Part shown: piece after piece, positions 9,649 through 18,813 of the stretch
How positions within the stretch are numbered: position 1 is the first letter of the stretch
Layout of the letters: every line of letters begins with the position of its first letter
NCBI GenBank assembly: GCA_019310785.1
Contig: JAFDDR010000006.1
Coordinates: 1-64,000, forward strand
Length of the DNA: 64,000 nucleotides
Direction: 5' to 3'
DNA from: Deltaproteobacteria bacterium
Lineage (GTDB): Bacteria; Desulfobacterota; DSM-4660; Desulfatiglandales; Desulfatiglandaceae
Notes under the pieces: model-generated
Databases searched by the model: none
Told to the model about the DNA's origin: nothing
The model's input: the letters and a program-made list of their open reading frames with translations, nothing else
Made by a program: the position numbers and the translations under genes

Positions 9649-9749
9649 TAGGGTCGGCCACCCTCCGGGCTATAGGCTTATACGCGCCGGAAGCCTATGG
9701 GCCGGAGGCCGTGCCGACTTTTTTCGACGGGCACAGTGGCCCGCCCTAC
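9649..9749. repeat. Inverted-repeat intergenic element ending in copy 2 of GGGCACAGTGGCCCGCCCTAC
   Basis: Ends GTAGGGTCGGCC and GGCCCGCCCTAC are near-inverted; internal GTAGGGTCGGCCACCCTCCGGGC...GCCGGAGGCCGTGCCGAC palindrome. Confidence 0.7.
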
Positions 9750-9828
9750 ACATGATTTTTTGTTTGACAAAGTAAAACCTCATTCCTATATATTTCTGTT
9801 AATTTGCATTTAAGGAGAAGAAAGACTT

Positions 9829-11745
9829 ATGAAATACCTGTTTTCCTCTTACCGAATCAGGAATTGTGAACTCAAAAACAGGATCGTGATGCCGGGTCTG
9901 GCATCTTTTCTAATTGAAGATGGTGGATCCATAACGGATGCCACAATTGAACATTACAGGCTCAGGGCCGCCGGTGGTCCGGCCATGGTCATTATGGAGG
10001 CATGCGCCGTATCACCGGAGGGCATTGTCTCGCCTCACCAGGCAAGGATAGATGATGATAGATTTATAGAAGGTCTTTCAAAAATTGCCAGTGTTATGAA
10101 ATCAGAGGGTACAGCCCCTGCCATTCAGATCCACCATGGGGGCAGGCAGACCTCTATCAAAGTGATCAAACAAAAGCCCTTGGCCCCCTCTCCCCTTCCC
10201 TGCCCTGCAATCAGGGGCGATGTGGAACCTCTGACAATCAACGGGATACAGGAATTAGTCCGTAAGTTCGGACATGCCACGAATAGGGCACTTGATGCGG
10301 GATTTGAACTAATTGAGATCCATGGCGCCCATGGTTATTTGATCAACCAGTTTCTTTCCGGGTTTTCCAACATTCGGGAGGACGAATACGGCGGGGATGT
10401 CACAGGAAGGACCCGGTTCGCCAAGGAGATCGTACAGGAGGTCAGGAAGCATCTCCCCGAAGACTTTCCTCTTTCCTTCAAGATAAGTGCCCAGGAGTTT
10501 GTATCAGGCGGCCTTACAGTGGACGAGAGCATAGAGATTCTCAATATTCTTGTGCAAGCGGGAGTTGATGTAGTCCAGGTATCGGCCGGAAATGACGCAA
10601 CCCCTGAATGGATCTGTCAGCCCATGTTTATGGAAAAGGCATGTCTCTTGGATTCCGCCGAAAGAATCAAAAAGGCACTGGGAATTCCAATAATGGCCGT
10701 AGGGAGGATTAATGACCCTGTAATCGCGAATGAGATCATAGAAAAGGGAAAGGCCGATCTGGTTTGTATTGGCAGAGGACTGTTGGCAGACCCTGAAATG
10801 CCGAAAAAGGCAAAGGAAGGCAGGCTGGAAGACATAAGGACCTGCATTGCCTGTAACACCTGCATGGAATCAATTTTCAGGAGAGGCCGTGTTGAATGCC
10901 TGGTTAATCCCATGTTAGGCAGGGAAAAAGAAATGGCCTTTCATCCTGTCAAGACACCAAAAAAGGTAATGGTGATAGGAGGCGGCCCCGGGGGGCTGAA
11001 CGTGGCATGGGTAGCAGCAAGGAGGGGTCATGATGTGCACCTTTTTGAAAAACAATCCATTCTCGGGGGACAGTTGGTATTGGGCAGTGTGGCCGGTTAT
11101 AAAAAGGAACTGCTGAGCCTCATCAAATTCCAGGAGAGACAGATAAAGAGGTTCGGAGTCAAGTGCTACCTCAACCAAAAGGTCACAGTGGACATGGTGA
11201 AAGCGGAGGATCCTGATGTAGTGATCCTGGCAACCGGTTCCTATCCCTCTTATCCCCCTGTGGAAGGGATTGACAAGCCCAATGTGGTTGGTTATGCAGA
11301 TGTCCTAAGCGGAGATGTACCGGTCAGGAAAAAGACAGTAGTGATCGGCGGAGGCCCCACAGGATGTGAAGTGGCACTTCACCTCTCGGAGCATGGATGC
11401 CCTGTGACCATCGTTGAGATTCTCCCAAAAATCGGGACCCGCCTTGAGAGCATGACCAGAAAAATACTCCTCAAAAAGCTAAAAGAGAATAATGTGCGGG
11501 TTATGACCGAATGCAAACTGTCAAAGGTTGAAGACGAAGGTGTTATCCTGATCGGAGGAGATGATAAGGAATTATCTGTTGAGGCGGAAAGGATTGTTAT
11601 GACCATCGGGAACCGGCCGGTCAATAGACTCGTCAATCAAATCAAGCCCCTCGGATATGAAATCCATCAGATAGGAGACTGCTTGGAGCCAAGGAGTGCC
11701 AAGGCAGCCATTTATGAGGGGGCGGTATTAGGACGGGCTATTTAG
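9829..11745 (+). CDS. FAD/FMN-dependent oxidoreductase, 2,4-dienoyl-CoA reductase (FadH)/Old Yellow Enzyme family
   Basis: 638 aa; OYE barrel ([27 protein letters not shown]), Fe-S cysteines [23 protein letters not shown], dinucleotide-binding [22 protein letters not shown]. Confidence 0.9.
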   Translation: MKYLFSSYRIRNCELKNRIVMPGLASFLIEDGGSITDATIEHYRLRAAGGPAMVIMEACAVSPEGIVSPHQARIDDDRFIEGLSKIASVMKSEGTAPAIQIHHGGRQTSIKVIKQKPLAPSPLPCPAIRGDVEPLTINGIQELVRKFGHATNRALDAGFELIEIHGAHGYLINQFLSGFSNIREDEYGGDVTGRTRFAKEIVQEVRKHLPEDFPLSFKISAQEFVSGGLTVDESIEILNILVQAGVDVVQVSAGNDATPEWICQPMFMEKACLLDSAERIKKALGIPIMAVGRINDPVIANEIIEKGKADLVCIGRGLLADPEMPKKAKEGRLEDIRTCIACNTCMESIFRRGRVECLVNPMLGREKEMAFHPVKTPKKVMVIGGGPGGLNVAWVAARRGHDVHLFEKQSILGGQLVLGSVAGYKKELLSLIKFQERQIKRFGVKCYLNQKVTVDMVKAEDPDVVILATGSYPSYPPVEGIDKPNVVGYADVLSGDVPVRKKTVVIGGGPTGCEVALHLSEHGCPVTIVEILPKIGTRLESMTRKILLKKLKENNVRVMTECKLSKVEDEGVILIGGDDKELSVEAERIVMTIGNRPVNRLVNQIKPLGYEIHQIGDCLEPRSAKAAIYEGAVLGRAI

Positions 11746-12166
11746 GGATTAGCTCCTGGTACGCCTCCTGTATTTCCTTGAAGCGCCTTTCAGCTAATTC
11801 TCTGAATTCTTCTCCAAGGTGGAGCACCTTATCCGGATGGTACTGGTTGGCAAGCTGTCTGTATGCCTGTTTTATCTGTTCAGAGGTCGCATCTCTTCCT
11901 ACGCCTAACACGGAGTAAGGGTCATCATGTCCTGTATCAGTGTTTTTTTCTTCGTAGGGACCCTCTCCACTCTGTCCGGAAGAGGATTGTCGCCCCTTTT
12001 CGTAATATCCCTGGTGTTTGAACCTTTTCCTTCCGAAGAAATACCACCAGAGAAGGCCCAGGACGATCACGTCGTCAATCCATCCCAATCCTATAAAAAA
12101 ATCAGGAAAAAGATCGTATGGACAGATGACATAAGATAAACCCAACAGGGCCAAAAGAAATCTCAT
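11738..12166 (-). CDS. DUF1232 (YkvA-like) membrane segment plus C-terminal J-domain protein
   Basis: [25 protein letters not shown] (DUF1232-like) and [33 protein letters not shown] (J-domain with HPD). Confidence 0.8.
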   Translation of the reverse strand: MRFLLALLGLSYVICPYDLFPDFFIGLGWIDDVIVLGLLWWYFFGRKRFKHQGYYEKGRQSSSGQSGEGPYEEKNTDTGHDDPYSVLGVGRDATSEQIKQAYRQLANQYHPDKVLHLGEEFRELAERRFKEIQEAYQELIPK

Positions 12167-12186
12167 TATTGGGTATTCACCGTTTC

Positions 12187-13080
12187 TCAGTTTTTCTTTG
12201 CTTTAGCTTCTTTGATGAGTTCTTCACCGAATTTTTCAAGAAAGGTGTCCACGTCTTTTTTCCAATCAGGCATAACGCTGATCCCCTGTTTTTTTAACAA
12301 CCTGTTTTCCAAAAGACAATTGCTGGGCCGCTCTGAAGCACCATGGAAATCTTTCATGCTGCAAGGTTCAACCCTGGCCTTCAACCCCAATTTTTTAATG
12401 ATGAATTCCGCACATTCAAATCGAGTGCAATAACCCTCTGATGTTGCGTGATACGTCCCTCTTCCATCATGATGCAAGAGTTCTTTGACCTGCAATGCAA
12501 GCCTGTGGGCCGAGGTAGGTGAACCAAACTGATCATCCGCAACTTTCAGGGTTTTCGGCTTTTTCTTGACGGCCTGTTTTACAATGGACTTGATGAAGTT
12601 GTTCCCATGGATACCATACAGCCACGCAGTACGTATGATAATGTAATTCGGGGCATTTTCCCGAACGGCTTTTTCGCTTTCCATTTTGCTCTTCCCATAG
12701 GCCGACAAGGGATTTGGTACATCATCCTCAAAATAGGGTTGCGGGACCGGCTTTTGCCCGTCAAAAACATAGTCACTGGAAATATGTACAAATTTGCACT
12801 CAAATCTTGCAGAGCACTGGGCCAGGTTCCTGGGTCCTTCGACATTTACTTTTCTTACTTTGAAATCTTCGGTTTCACATGCGTCCACGTCTGTAAATCC
12901 GGCACAATTAAGAACAACATCGGGTAAAACCTCCTGGAGATTTTCAATAACACCGTCCCAGCTGATAATGTCCAACTCCTTTTTGTCAGGCGTTATAATT
13001 TCGTGATCCTGACCGAGTACGCCTTTACATTCGCTTCCCAACATACCTGTGCTGCCCAAAATTAGTATTTTCATCTTCAA
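12187..13080 (-). CDS. rfbD: dTDP-4-dehydrorhamnose reductase (RfbD family)
   Basis: [52 protein letters not shown]; 297 aa. Confidence 0.88.
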   Translation of the reverse strand: MKMKILILGSTGMLGSECKGVLGQDHEIITPDKKELDIISWDGVIENLQEVLPDVVLNCAGFTDVDACETEDFKVRKVNVEGPRNLAQCSARFECKFVHISSDYVFDGQKPVPQPYFEDDVPNPLSAYGKSKMESEKAVRENAPNYIIIRTAWLYGIHGNNFIKSIVKQAVKKKPKTLKVADDQFGSPTSAHRLALQVKELLHHDGRGTYHATSEGYCTRFECAEFIIKKLGLKARVEPCSMKDFHGASERPSNCLLENRLLKKQGISVMPDWKKDVDTFLEKFGEELIKEAKAKKN

Positions 13081-13260
13081 CGGCTCCCCACAAGTTATAC
13101 AATCGCTTCGAAAATTTATAGAAAGTTGCCTGTGTTAATACCACAGAAAGGAAAAAAGTCCACTAAATCTTTATGTTAGCCTTCAAATTCTCGCATAATG
13201 TTCTCTGAAGCTAATGGTTTCCCTCTTGCCTAAGCCTCGTGTTTCATGTAGATTTAAAAT

Positions 13261-14505
13261 ATGACATCTTTTTTAATTTTCAAGGTCAGATCTTCAGGGC
13301 GTAATTTAAAGGTGAATAGTGCCTCTTTTTTATTGATTCTCGCCTTTTTGCTGTTATTTTCCTTGAAACCCGTTGCCTCGGGTTTTGAGGAAAAAGCACA
13401 TTCCGATTCCCACGGATCGCAGATCAATAAAAAAATACTAAAAGGTATCCATCTCCTGTACGACGAGCGGTTTGGCGACGCCGAAAACGTCTTTCTGAAA
13501 ATTATCGCCGAATTTCCCCAAAAACCGGACGGCTATTTTTACATGGCAATGGTAAGCTGGTCACGTTTAGCTTCGGGTTTCTGGTCACCCGAGGTCGTAA
13601 ATGAATTCAAAAAACGTATTGACCGTACCGTCTATGTGGCGAGAAGACGGATTGAAGACAGCAATAAGCCTGATAGCTATGATTATTTTTTCTTAGGAGG
13701 GGCTTTAGGCTTTAAAGGCCGTTTTGAACTCATGAAGGGCAATTGGCTCTCTTCTTTTTTTTTAGCTAAGGATGCAATCGAGGCACTCAAAACCTGCCTG
13801 GATATGGACCCTGACAACAAAGATGTCATGTTAGGCATCGGCACTTTTGATTATTATACCGCCCATCTCTCAGGTGTCCTTAAATTTTTGACCTACCTCC
13901 TGCTCCACAAGGGAAACAAGGAAGAAGGTCTAAGAAAATTGCAGATTGCCGCCGATGAAGCAACTTACTCGGTAACGGAAGCAAAAAGCATGCTTCTGCA
14001 CATCTATCTTTTTGTTGAACAGGACTTCTCAAAGGCCCTGGATCTGGCCGAAAGCCTGTCAAAAAAATATGACATGAATCCGCGGTTTTATTCCCTCAAG
14101 GGTGTATGCTACATAAGAATGAAAATGGTCATTAGATACAGGGATACTGTCTACGGTCTGCGCCAAAGAAGTTTACGGGCATCTTCCCTGGATGTGGCCT
14201 CCAAATGGCACAGGCGTGCGCTTTACTTAGAGACGGTTTACGATCTCTATCATGGACGATATTCTGAGGCCAGGTCCAAACTGCAGGAGATCCTGAACCG
14301 GGCCGACTCTGAAAACGATCCGGCAATGATCGCGTTTCCTCTCGTAAAAATGGGCATGAGTTATGACCTGGAGGGTGACAGGGAAGAAGCGGAAAAGTAT
14401 TATCGCCGGGTAATGAACATGGCAAACGGGTCAGGAGCGCAATTTTTAGCAAAAAAAATGTTGGCGGCTCCCCCTGAAGAAAAAAATCCTTTTATTGGAT
14501 ATTGA
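13261..14505 (+). CDS. Exported TPR-repeat protein
   Basis: N-terminal hydrophobic signal; TPR-like helices; overlaps the next gene by an ATGA-type junction. Confidence 0.75.
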   Translation: MTSFLIFKVRSSGRNLKVNSASFLLILAFLLLFSLKPVASGFEEKAHSDSHGSQINKKILKGIHLLYDERFGDAENVFLKIIAEFPQKPDGYFYMAMVSWSRLASGFWSPEVVNEFKKRIDRTVYVARRRIEDSNKPDSYDYFFLGGALGFKGRFELMKGNWLSSFFLAKDAIEALKTCLDMDPDNKDVMLGIGTFDYYTAHLSGVLKFLTYLLLHKGNKEEGLRKLQIAADEATYSVTEAKSMLLHIYLFVEQDFSKALDLAESLSKKYDMNPRFYSLKGVCYIRMKMVIRYRDTVYGLRQRSLRASSLDVASKWHRRALYLETVYDLYHGRYSEARSKLQEILNRADSENDPAMIAFPLVKMGMSYDLEGDREEAEKYYRRVMNMANGSGAQFLAKKMLAAPPEEKNPFIGY

Positions 14506-15377
14506 ACATGAAAAACATTCAAAAAATATTGATTATCATATTCCTGTTAGCTCCTTTCCCGGCAGGATGTGTAAAGATGGCATTGCGGTTTTCACCCTCC
14601 CTGATACCTAACTTTACCAATGCCTTTTTCGAGGAATGTGACCCGGATCTGGCAGAACAGTCCCTTCCCTCCAACCTGAAGCTCATGGAGGGACTCCTCA
14701 AGAATGATCCCGATAACAGTCAGCTTTTGACCGCCCTCTGTATGGGCTTTACAGGCTACGCCATGCTGTTTGTCGAGGACGATGATCCGGAAAGGGCATC
14801 AACACTTTATTACCGGGCAAGGACTTACGGGTTCCGGGCCATTGGCAGAAACGCCTCCCGGCTAAAAGATGCAGGTCTAAAAAAAGACAACGTCCGGGGC
14901 AGGTTGCTAATATATGGTGAGAAAGAAATCGAGGCCCTTTCCTGGACCGCTATTTCCTGGAATGCATGGATTAATTTGAACCTTGACAAACCTGCTGCCC
15001 TGGCACAATTAGGTGCGGCACAGGCATGTCTTGAAAGGGTCCTGGAAATACAACCGGACCATTTTCACGGTCTGTCGTATATCATGAAGGGTTCTATTCT
15101 TGCATCAATGCCTGTAGCTTTAGGCGGCAAGCATGGCAGGGCAAAGACATGTTTTGAAAAGGCAATAAATGTGAGTCATGGTAAATTTCTTCTGGCTCAA
15201 TACTATTTTGCCAAATACTATGCGGTCAGGGTTCAGGACAAAGAACTGTTTTTGAAACTGGTCAAAGAGATTGAAAGCAGCCCTTCGGATGGGCTCAAAG
15301 AGGCCTGCCTTATAAATGCCGTGATGAAAAAGAAGGCCAAACGATTGATGGAAATGTCGGAGGAGCTGTTTTTTTAG
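14502..15377 (+). CDS. TRAP transporter TatT-component family lipoprotein
   Basis: Lipobox-like LLAPFPAGC; FTNAFFEECDPDLAEQSLPSNLKLMEGLLKNDPDNSQLLTALCMGFTGYAMLFVEDDDPERAS; directly upstream of dctP. True start may be 14508. Confidence 0.82.
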   Translation: MNMKNIQKILIIIFLLAPFPAGCVKMALRFSPSLIPNFTNAFFEECDPDLAEQSLPSNLKLMEGLLKNDPDNSQLLTALCMGFTGYAMLFVEDDDPERASTLYYRARTYGFRAIGRNASRLKDAGLKKDNVRGRLLIYGEKEIEALSWTAISWNAWINLNLDKPAALAQLGAAQACLERVLEIQPDHFHGLSYIMKGSILASMPVALGGKHGRAKTCFEKAINVSHGKFLLAQYYFAKYYAVRVQDKELFLKLVKEIESSPSDGLKEACLINAVMKKKAKRLMEMSEELFF

Positions 15378-15386
15378 GAGGTAAAA

Positions 15387-16406
15387 TTGTTCAGACGGAA
15401 ATCGATTATCGTTTTCAGTTGTCTTTTGGGAATATGTTTGAGCTGGTGCCCGGGTAAAACCGATTGTGTTTTTGCAAAACAGCAGTACATGATCAAATTT
15501 GCAACCGTTGCGCCCGAAGGATCTACATGGATCAAGCAGTTAAGAAAACTTGATAAAGACATTAGGAAAAAAAGCGGCGGCCGGCTCGGTTTGAGGGTGT
15601 ATGCGGGCGGAATTGCCGGCGATGAACTGGATGTCTTAAAAAAAATCAGGATCGGTCAGATCCATTGTGCGGCATTTTCCGGTGTGGGTTTCGGCCAGAT
15701 ACTCCCAATGGTCAGGGTCTTAGACCTCCCCTTTTTATTTCGCAACTACGAAGAGACGGACCTGGTTCACCGGGAAATGCGCCCCTTCTTTGCTGAAGCC
15801 TTCCGAAAAAGAGGTTTTGAACTAATATCCTGGGCAGAAGTGGGGAATGCTCATCTCTTCTCAAAAAAACCAATCCGCAAGGTGAAGGACCTCTCCGGTC
15901 TCAAGGTGTGGGCCTGGACAGGTGATCCCATTGCCAAAGAGACATTTTCTGCCATGGGAGTCAATCCCATCCCGTTAGCCATTACGGATGTCACAACGGC
16001 CCTCAATACGGGTATGATCGACACGGTCTATGCCCCTCCCTTAGGTGCCCTAGCCCTTCAGTGGCATACTTCCATGAATTATATGACCGCTCTGCCGCTT
16101 GCCCATTCCACAGGAGCGATCCTTATCTCCTCAAAATACTTTAAAAAACTACCCAATGACCTCGCCGATATCCTGATCACCTCTTTCCGGGCTGCCGTTA
16201 AAGAACTTACTATAATTTTAAGAAAGCAAACTAAGGAATCTGTCCGGCTAATCCGCGAAAGCGATCTGACTATCACGCCTGTCCCCACAGGTGCGGATTT
16301 AGCCGAATTCTACAGTGTTCATGAACATGTAGCCCGTAACCTGACAGGCAAAATTTACCCTAAAGAAATCCTTGACCGCGTGTATGTAATTCTGAAAAGA
16401 CCATGA
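15387..16406 (+). CDS. dctP: TRAP transporter substrate-binding protein DctP family
   Basis: TTG start; IKFATVAPEGSTWIKQLRKLDKDIRKKSGGRLGLRVYAGG; GLKVWAWTGDP. Confidence 0.9.
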   Translation: MFRRKSIIVFSCLLGICLSWCPGKTDCVFAKQQYMIKFATVAPEGSTWIKQLRKLDKDIRKKSGGRLGLRVYAGGIAGDELDVLKKIRIGQIHCAAFSGVGFGQILPMVRVLDLPFLFRNYEETDLVHREMRPFFAEAFRKRGFELISWAEVGNAHLFSKKPIRKVKDLSGLKVWAWTGDPIAKETFSAMGVNPIPLAITDVTTALNTGMIDTVYAPPLGALALQWHTSMNYMTALPLAHSTGAILISSKYFKKLPNDLADILITSFRAAVKELTIILRKQTKESVRLIRESDLTITPVPTGADLAEFYSVHEHVARNLTGKIYPKEILDRVYVILKRP

Positions 16407-16930
16407 AAACCCTTAGATGGATAGACAAAACCCTTGCGAGGTTCGAGGGATGGGTGATTATCACATTGCTCTGGTTGATGGTGACCCTCACCTTTGTTCA
16501 GGTGTGTCTGAGGGGTCTCTATACCCATGCCCATCTTCAATGGGCCAACTCCCTGATGGGATATTTAGACTGGTCTGAACCTTTCGTAAGACTCCTGGTG
16601 TTATGGTTGACTTTTTTGGGGGCTTCCCTCATCACAGGGGAGAATAAACACATCAAAATCGATCTCTTCTCCACCCTTTTACCGCCAAAATGGGAGCGAA
16701 CACGTGAGCTTGCCCTTTCAGTTGTGTGCGTGGTGATTTCCGCGATCATGGTCAAGGCCTGTATCGATTACATAAAAATGGAAATGGAGTTTGGCGGAAC
16801 CATGTTCCTTAATCTTCCCAACTGGGCAGGCCAGTTGATCCTTCCTGCGGGATTCACCTTGATCCTTTTCCGCTTTTCCTTAAGGGCTATTGATCAGGGA
16901 CTTCAGATTTTAAGGGAAGTGACAAAATGA
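16403..16930 (+). CDS. dctQ: TRAP transporter small permease DctQ
   Basis: 175 aa, four-TM pattern, between dctP and dctM with overlapping ends. Confidence 0.88.
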   Translation: MKTLRWIDKTLARFEGWVIITLLWLMVTLTFVQVCLRGLYTHAHLQWANSLMGYLDWSEPFVRLLVLWLTFLGASLITGENKHIKIDLFSTLLPPKWERTRELALSVVCVVISAIMVKACIDYIKMEMEFGGTMFLNLPNWAGQLILPAGFTLILFRFSLRAIDQGLQILREVTK

Positions 16931-18201
16931 TCATATCAATGGTCGTACTGCTGATTGTCCTCATCATTTTAGGCATGCCCCTTTTTGCAGGCATTTTGGG
17001 CGCGGGCATGTTAGGCCTTTATGTGAGCGGGGTTGACTTCGCCGCCATTCCCATTGAAATTTTCCGTCTTGCTAATGCCCCTGTTTTATTGGCCATTCCA
17101 CTTTTTACCTTTGCCGGATACCTGATGGCGGAAGGAAAAACCTCTACCCGGTTGGTCAGGTTTTCCAGGAGCCTTTTTGGCTGGATGCCCGGCGGACTGG
17201 GTGTTGTTGCGCTGGTTTCGTGTGCTTTTTTTACGGCCATTACCGGTGCCACCGGAATCACAATCATAGCCCTTGGTGGATTACTTTTCCCTGCCCTTAT
17301 ATCGGAAAAGTATGAGGAAAACTTCTCTCTTGGCCTCATGACTACATCGGGCAGCCTGGGTCTCCATTTTCCTCCAAGTCTTCCTATCATATTATACGGG
17401 TTTGTTTCAGGCACAAGCATTGAAAAGCTCTTCATGGCGGGCGTTTTGCCGGGAATTTTGATGGTTGGAGTCCCCTGTCTTTTTTCAGTGTACATGGGCA
17501 GAAAATGGAAACTTGAAAGGCCGCCTTTTTCGCGCCGTGAGTTCCTTTCAGCACTGAAAGAGGCTGCATGGGAGCTACCGATTCCCCTTTTGATTATCTT
17601 CGGAATCTATTCCGGTTTCAGCACGGCTACGGAGGCGGCCGCCCTTACTGTCGCGTACGTACTTTTTGTTAAAATTTTTATTTTTAATGAATTGAGCCTG
17701 GCCCGGGATATTCCCAGGGTTATGAAGGAAAGCATGAAGATGGTGGGGGGCATTATGATCATCTTAGGGGCCGCGCTGGGTTTTACAAACTATCTCGTAG
17801 ACGCTTTTATCCCCATGAAGATCCTTAATTTCATGGAGGGGATGGTTCACACCAAAATCGCGTTCCTCCTGATCCTTAACGTTTTTCTGATCCTTGTAGG
17901 GTGCATGATGGATATCTTCAGTGCCATTTTGGTGGTAGTTCCCCTGATTGTTCCCCTGGCCTCACGTTTTGGCATTGACCCTGTTCACCTTGGCATCGTC
18001 TTCTTAGCCAACTTGGGTATCGGCTATAACACGCCGCCGGTCGGCCTGAATCTTTTTATTGCCAGTTCCAGATTTGACCGCCCGATTGTACAGCTTTATA
18101 AGGCAACCCTGCCCTTCTTGCTCCTGCTTCTCTTAACCCTGCTGCTTATCACATATTGGCCGGCTTTGAGCCTGTTTTTGCCCAACTTATTGAAATCCTG
18201 A
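16927..18201 (+). CDS. dctM: TRAP transporter large permease DctM
   Basis: 424 aa; GFSTATEAAALTVAYVL, GCMMDIFSAILVVVPLIVPLA, GYNTPPVGLNLFIAS. Confidence 0.93.
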   Translation: MIISMVVLLIVLIILGMPLFAGILGAGMLGLYVSGVDFAAIPIEIFRLANAPVLLAIPLFTFAGYLMAEGKTSTRLVRFSRSLFGWMPGGLGVVALVSCAFFTAITGATGITIIALGGLLFPALISEKYEENFSLGLMTTSGSLGLHFPPSLPIILYGFVSGTSIEKLFMAGVLPGILMVGVPCLFSVYMGRKWKLERPPFSRREFLSALKEAAWELPIPLLIIFGIYSGFSTATEAAALTVAYVLFVKIFIFNELSLARDIPRVMKESMKMVGGIMIILGAALGFTNYLVDAFIPMKILNFMEGMVHTKIAFLLILNVFLILVGCMMDIFSAILVVVPLIVPLASRFGIDPVHLGIVFLANLGIGYNTPPVGLNLFIASSRFDRPIVQLYKATLPFLLLLLLTLLLITYWPALSLFLPNLLKS

Positions 18202-18217
18202 GTAATAGTTCAGTAAA

Positions 18218-18646
18218 AATCCTGGCCCAGAGGACCAGTCTTTGGTTATCCCCAGATAGGACTTGCTTTGTTGGAGTTTTATTATGGTTTTTTAATACCC
18301 CGTCCGCTTGCGGCGGGGTCATTCCGCTTAAATCGGGTCCAGGGCTTGCCCTGGGGTTTAATACCCTTTATTTGAGTTATTGAAGTTCCAAATATCACAT
18401 CCCAAGTATCAAACAAATTCCAACACGCGGCGCAAGCGCCTGCGCTGCGCGTGACCAAAATTCGAAAATCCAAACAATGTATTGTCTTGGAAGGTTTTGG
18501 TCATTGAATATTGGAATTTGAGATTTGTTTGTTCTTTGGTGCTTGGAATTTGTATTTTTAGGCACAAAAAGCCAAGGCAGAGACATATAGCTCTGACCCC
18601 CGCGTAGCAGGATCTTCAACGGTCCCAGAGGACCGGGGTTTCAATG
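18218..18646. repeat. Dispersed AT-rich palindromic intergenic repeat, copy 1, with two nested insertions
   Basis: CCTGGCCCAGAGGACCAG start; CCAAATATCACATCCCAAGTATCAAACAAATTCCAA...TTTTGGTCATTGAATATTGGAATTTGAGATTTGTTTG...TGCTTGGAATTTGTATTTTTAG core; GGTCCCAGAGGACCGGGGTTTCAAT end. Matches 32848, 44702 and 45839. Confidence 0.85.
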
Positions 18647-18813
18647 GAAAATAAATCGCGGCATTAGTCCATAATGGCGGGACCCTACGCGGCTTATCTA
18701 TGAAATCAGCTTTCCTGATCATAACAATCTCCTTTGTTGACACATGAATACCTTTATTTTATACTGCCGCATCTGAGATTGGGAAATAATCATACACTGG
18801 AAAGGATATACGC

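Noticed and set aside
9479-9661. 60-aa ORF upstream of sixA
   Set aside because: No recognisable motif; its 5' end lies in a repeat element.
12579-13006. ORFs overlapping rfbD on both strands
   Set aside because: Shadow ORFs of a clear RfbD frame.
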